Positions 59,370 to 64,000 of a DNA stretch of 64,000 bases are shown one piece after another. This DNA comes from Artocarpus heterophyllus (Eukaryota; Streptophyta; Magnoliopsida; Rosales; Moraceae): positions 28,040,938 through 28,104,937 of the forward strand of contig CM046350.1 of the NCBI GenBank assembly GCA_025403435.1, read 5' to 3'. Position numbers and translations under genes: made by a program. The first letter of the stretch is position 1. The number at the start of each line of letters is the position of its first letter. The notes beneath the pieces were generated by a model. The model worked only from the letters and a program-made list of their open reading frames with translations, was not told where the DNA came from and did not search any database.

Positions 59370-62300
59370 ATGTCTAAAAACGCTTTATCATTGATACTTG
59401 ACAAAAACCTCTTAACCGGTGAGAACTATAATGATTGAAAACAGAACCTAGATATCGTCCTGTCCTTTGAGAAACTGAAATATGTACTGACAACCTCTTG
59501 TCCTCCTGAGCCTACGGGAGACTCAAGTAATGAGCAATTCCAAGCGTATGATCGCTGGAAAGATGCTAATGATTAGGCCCGCTGCTATGTTATGGCTAGC
59601 ATGAATAACATGCTACAGGCTCAACATCAGGATTATGAGACTGCGAAACAGATCTTGGATAATCTTGAGGATATGTTTGGAGGCCAGGCCATAACAAAGC
59701 AGCAAGGGGCACTTTAGAAACTCTTAAACTGTAGATAGAGACCGGGGACATCTATAAAAGAGCACATGATGTTGGTCATGGGTTACCTCGCTAAGGCTCA
59801 AACCAATGGAGCCGACATCAATGCTGAAACTCAGATGACTATGGTCTTTGAGACTCTGTCTAAGGAATTATTCCATTTAGAGCTACTTTTAATTTAAACA
59901 ATAGATGGGATATGACCTTGATAGAATTGATAAAATAGTTACATGAGTTCGAACTACTGATCAGGGAGTCTCCTATGGGTGGTGAGGCCAACAAGGTAGC
60001 TGCTTCTGGTTCCAATCCTAACTCTAGGAATGGAAAGAAGCAACTGGACAAGAACGTGAAGTCTTCTATTCTTGCTAGCACCAAGAGCAAGAAAAAGAAG
60101 AAAAAGAACCCAAAGAAGCTTAAGTGCTTCTTCTGTGGGAAGGTTGGGCATATCAAGAAGCATTGCAAGGACTTCATTTCCAAAGGAGGTAGGTGTGATC
60201 TTCTGTATTTAGAAACTTGTTTGGTTGAGGAATCTAGTGACATCTGGGTCATAGATTCTGGTGCAACTAATCATGTTTGTATTTCTCTGCAGGGGTTCAA
60301 AGAAACAAGAAGTCTGCTGCATGAAGACTTCATGCTCTGGATGGGCGATGGATCCTTGGTCTCAGTGGAAATAGTGGAAGATGTCCATCTTTATTTTGAT
60401 AATTATAGGAATTTATTTTTGCAAGATTGTTTTTATGTATCTAAATTTAAAAGGAATTTAATTTCAATAGCTTGTTTATTTAAAGACTCCTGCATGGTTT
60501 CTTTTAATGATAAAGTGGTGATTTGTAAAAACAAATCTTTTATCTGTTCTGGATGGATGCAAAATAATCTATATTTTATCAAACCTAAGATCGACTTATT
60601 GCTTAATGCTGAGATGAATGATAATAACTCTAAAAGATTTAAAACTTCTCACTCTAATAAGACTTATCTTTGGCATTTGCGCCTTGGTCATATTAACCTG
60701 AATAGGATTCAAAGGTTGGTAAGGGATAGACCTTTAAGTCACTTAAAGGTGGAGTCTATACCTCAATGTGAATATTGTTTGGAAGGTAAAATGGCCAAAA
60801 AACCATTCCGGTCTAAGGGTACTAGGGCCGAAGGGGTTCTAGAACTTGTGCATAATGATGTTTACGGACCCAAGAACATCCAAGCATGAGGAGGGTATAA
60901 GTACTTCGTCACTTTTATAGATGATTACTCAAGATATGAGTATGTGTACCTGATGCACCACAAAAGTGAAACTTTTGACAAGTTCAGGGAGTTTCGGGCT
61001 GAAGTAGAAAAGCAATTGGGTATACCCATAAAAGGCACTTCAATTGGATCGAGGTGGGAGAATACTTTTCTGATGAGTTCTTCGAACACTTGTTAGAGAA
61101 TGGGATTTTGTCCCATTTGATTGCGTCGGGCATTCTGCAGCAGAATGGCATAGCAGAGAGAAGAAATAAGACTTTGTTGGACATGATGAGTTATTTATCA
61201 TTGCCTATATCCTTTTGGAGATATGCACTACAAACCGCATGTTATCTTTTGAACAATGTGCCTTCAAAATCGGTCCCTAAAACTCCTCACGAGTTGTGGA
61301 CGAGTAGGAAGACATCCTTAAACCATATTCGCATATAGGGATGTTTGGCTCATGTCATGTTTAAGGATCAGAATAAGTTGAAAGCACGTTCGGAAGTTTG
61401 CATGTTTGTAGGATATCCAAAAGGGACTAAAGGGGGTTATTTTTATAACCCAAAGGAAAATAAAGTCGTGGTTTCAACTAATGCAACTTTCCTTGAGGAG
61501 AGTTACATGAACGACTTTAAACCTCGAAGAAAAGTGGTACTTGAGGAGTTAAGGAGTGATTCGATCACTCCAGGGGTTTCGAATGAAACCGTTCCGATCA
61601 GTGTAGAACAACCAAACAAACCTAAACAACAACCTCAGGGGCTTCGGCGTAGTGGGAGGATCGAGCGTCAACCTAAGAGGTATATGTTCAATGGGGAGGT
61701 CTTCTTGGCTGAACTAGATGAACATGATAGGGATCCTTATACTTACGTAGAAGCTATGGAGGATGTTGATTCAAAACTCTGGACAGAGGCCATGAACACA
61801 GAGATGAAGTCTATGGAGACTAATCAGGTCTAGGAGCTTGTGGATCTTCCCGAAGGGCTAAAACCCATAGGGTGTAAGTTGATCTACAAGAGGAAAAGAA
61901 GAGTGGATGGAAAGGTCGAAACCTTTAAGGCTAGACTGGTAGCTAAGGGTTATACACAAAAGGAAGGAATCGATTATGAGGAAACCTTTTCGCCTATAGC
62001 CATGCTTAAGTCCATTTGGATTCTCTTGTCCATAGCTGCTGCTCTAGACTACGAGATTTGGCAAATGGATGTCAAGATGGCTTTTTTGAATGGCTATCTT
62101 GATGAGTTCATTTATATGGAACAACCAAACAGGTTCAAGATCATGGGTCGAGAGGGAAAGGTTTGTAAGCTACTGAAGTCAATTTATAGACTTAAATAGG
62201 CTTCTCGTTCTTGGAACGTAAGATTTGATCAGGTGATAAAGACTTATGGGTTCTCACAAAATGTGGATGAACCATGTGTTTACAAACACATTAAGGATGG

Positions 62301-63312
62301 GAAGGTGGTTTTTCTACTACTTTATGTAGATAACATTCTACTAATTGGCAATGACGTTGGGGCATTATCATCAGTCAAATTATGGTTGACCAAGTAGTTT
62401 GACATGAAGGACTTAGGTGAGGCTAATTTTGTTCTTGGTATCCAGATCTTTCAGGATAGGAAGAACAAAATGATAGCTTTGTTACAGGCCAGCTACATAG
62501 ATAAAATTCTCATGAGGTTTACAATGCAGGATTCCAAGAAAGGTAGGCAACCATCTAGGTCTAGAATTACTCTTTCTAAAAAAGACTCTCTAATGTCTTA
62601 TGAAGAAAGAGAATACATGAAGAATGTGCCTTATGCTTCGGTAGTGGGTAGTCTCGTGTATGCCATGCTTTGCACACAATCAGATATTAGCTATGCGGAC
62701 GGGATTGTAAGTCGATTTCATGCGGATCCAGGATCAAACCATTGGGTTGCAGTAAAGCATATTTTCAAGTACTTGAGAAGGACTGGAGGGTATATGCTCA
62801 TATATTCAGGTGAAGACCTGACTCCTCTAGGATATACTGACTCATATTTTCAATCCTGTCTGGATTCGAGGAAATCGGGTTCAGGTTTTGTGTTTACTCT
62901 GGGCGGCGGTGCCATCAGTTGGAGAAGTGCTAAGCAAGATTGCACTTCGGATTCAACAATGGAGGCCAAGTATATGGTAGTTAGTGATGCTTCGAAAGAA
63001 GCACTGTGGCTCTGCAAGTTCCTTAGGGATCTTGAGATTGTTCCTGGTATGGATAAGGCGGTATCACTGTACTGTGATAGCAGTGCGGCAATAGCTAATG
63101 CTAAGGAACCAAGATTTCACAAGAAGAGTAAGCATATTGATCAGAAATATCATGTGATAAAGGACTTCATTGAGGGCGGGCATATCACGGTGTGCAAGAT
63201 CGCGTCAGAGGTCAATTTAGCTGATCCATTTACGAAGACACTTACTAGAAGAGTCTTCGAGAGGCATGTGGAAGGTATAGGGATGCGAGATTTGTCATAT
63301 TTACTCACTTAG
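59370..63312 (+). pseudogene. copia gag-pol polyprotein, copy P2 (broken)
   Basis: It spans about 1314 codons from ATG 59370 (MSKNALSLILDKN) to TAG 63310-63312. Gag has five stops, including TGA at the Trp of NYNDWK and TAG at 59715-59717, plus a frameshift near 59870. 59975-60889 is open: knuckle CFFCGKVGHIKKHC, protease DSGATNHV, pre-integrase motif TYLWHLRLGHINLNRIQRL, up to the TGA at 60887-60889. Integrase is frameshifted near 61033 and has TAG at about 61336. TAG at 61831-61833 is at the Trp shared with M1 and P1. RT has YVDN at 62323-62334 where other copies have YVDD, losing a catalytic Asp. TAGs at about 62198 and 62397 are Gln codons elsewhere. 62404-63312 is open through RNase H (YTDSYFQ, LYCDSSAA). 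Confidence 0.94.
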
Positions 63313-63326
63313 TGCAAGTGGGAGAT
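63313..63326 (+). other. P2 polypurine tract
   Basis: GTGCAAGTGGGAGAT, directly between the pol stop and the TGTTAGACAT start of the 3' LTR. Confidence 0.85.
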
Positions 63327-64000
63327 TGTTAGACATGTATGCCTTAAGGAGTAAAAATGTAATAAGTTTTTGGAGACATTTTTATCAATAAAGAATATAT
63401 TCATTATTTATATACCAAATCTTGTCCTCTTTACATTCATATTTGTTGAATGTATGTTAAGCAAATAATAGTCTGAGACTATCGGTCTAAACCATAAGAA
63501 TTGGGCATATGATGGATGGATTATGCGAAAGACAAGATTCTTAAGGTGATGGTCTAAATCATACGATCCGCAATTGAGGGAATAAAGTTGGGCACTTTAT
63601 TCATGCAAAGAATGTTATGTTGTCTATATCCCTTTTGGGAGATGGTTTGTCTTGACCATCGGAGGTGGACTTCATGAATAGAAACATTGACATGTTGTCA
63701 TAGGTGACAATGTGCTAGATCGGGACATAAAGTGAATTGATTTGGATTAATAATTCTATCTCAACAAATCAATTCATTTTAGACAATCATTTGTGTTGTA
63801 TCTTAATCTTGAGATGAATAGTGGGCCCGTTGTCTTGACTTGTGTCTTTTGATGTACCAAAGGGTGACACCCACATCTTAATAGTGGTATGCATGCCGAT
63901 ATGTTGGAGGCATGACTCTTGATGGCGTAGACTTATTATTCATAGATATGGAATCCATAGCTCCTCTTTAGGAGTAATGATATCCTCTTATATGCGTTGT
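63327..64000 (+). repeat. Copia P2 3' LTR, first 674 bases
   Basis: It starts TGTTAGACATGTATGCCTT and follows the 5' LTR without large gaps to the window end, which cuts it at about one third of its expected length. Confidence 0.93.

Larger units (their letters stand above)
55717..64000 (+). mobile_element. Copia element P2 (complete except 3' LTR end, which is off the window)
   Basis: It comprises 5' LTR 55717-57696, primer site, leader, gag-pol 59370-63312, polypurine tract and 3' LTR from 63327 past the window end. It is inserted into the gag of M3; the bases before it are GAGGT (55712-55716), predicted to recur after the 3' LTR. By eye the two LTRs differ by scattered substitutions over the first 670 bases, so the insertion is not recent. 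Confidence 0.94.

Overview
The window looks like plant heterochromatin built almost entirely of LTR retrotransposons. It is AT-rich and all recognisable coding sequence is retroelement gag-pol. The polyproteins are of flowering-plant type: a Ty1/copia family with a UBN2-like gag and a DSGATNHV protease, and a Ty3/gypsy chromovirus with a chromodomain. Every element is nested in or abutting another. I see no intact host gene, no tRNA or rRNA gene, and no bacterial, CRISPR or viral system. The species cannot be named from the sequence.

Layout. 1-1157: truncated minus-strand copia fragment (copy M0). 1321-1815 and 29035-30535: pieces of a much older plus-strand copia of another family, now far apart. 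2697-29010: a minus-strand gypsy chromovirus with ~2.6 kb LTRs and a broken gag-pol at 5397-9356. Its 5' LTR is split by 10270-27190, a tandem copia array LTR-internal-LTR-internal-LTR (M1 and M2) flanked by a near-identical 5-bp target duplication. 30541-31416: probable minus-oriented LTR remnant. 31417-40331: plus-strand copia P1, interrupted by a 2.27-kb solo LTR at 36595-38862 (target duplication AAGGG) and cut off inside its reverse transcriptase. 40332-40522: inverted scrap of the same family's leader. 40523-44022: long LTR-like tract with palindromic and tandem repeats. 44023-48822: 5' half of minus copia M4. 48823-50214: sequence with no recognised gene. 50215-55716: minus copia M3. 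55717-64000: plus copia P2, inserted into M3's gag and running off the window end.

Seven copies of one copia family (M0, M1, M2, M3, M4, P1, P2) are therefore present. The family has ~2.0-kb LTRs (TGTTAGACAT at the 5' end, CAACA at the 3' end), an initiator-Met tRNA primer site, a ~1.7-kb leader, a single gag-PR-IN-RT-RNase H frame of about 3.95 kb and the polypurine tract GTGCAAGTGGGAGA. All copies carry stop codons or frameshifts, many at the same codon in several copies and of the kind produced by 5-methylcytosine deamination. The LTRs and leaders share a recurring short GGCAGGCCGA-type motif. Inferred order of events: old copia, then gypsy insertion, then the tandem copia array in the gypsy LTR; separately M3, then P2 into M3, and P1, then the solo-LTR parent element into P1.
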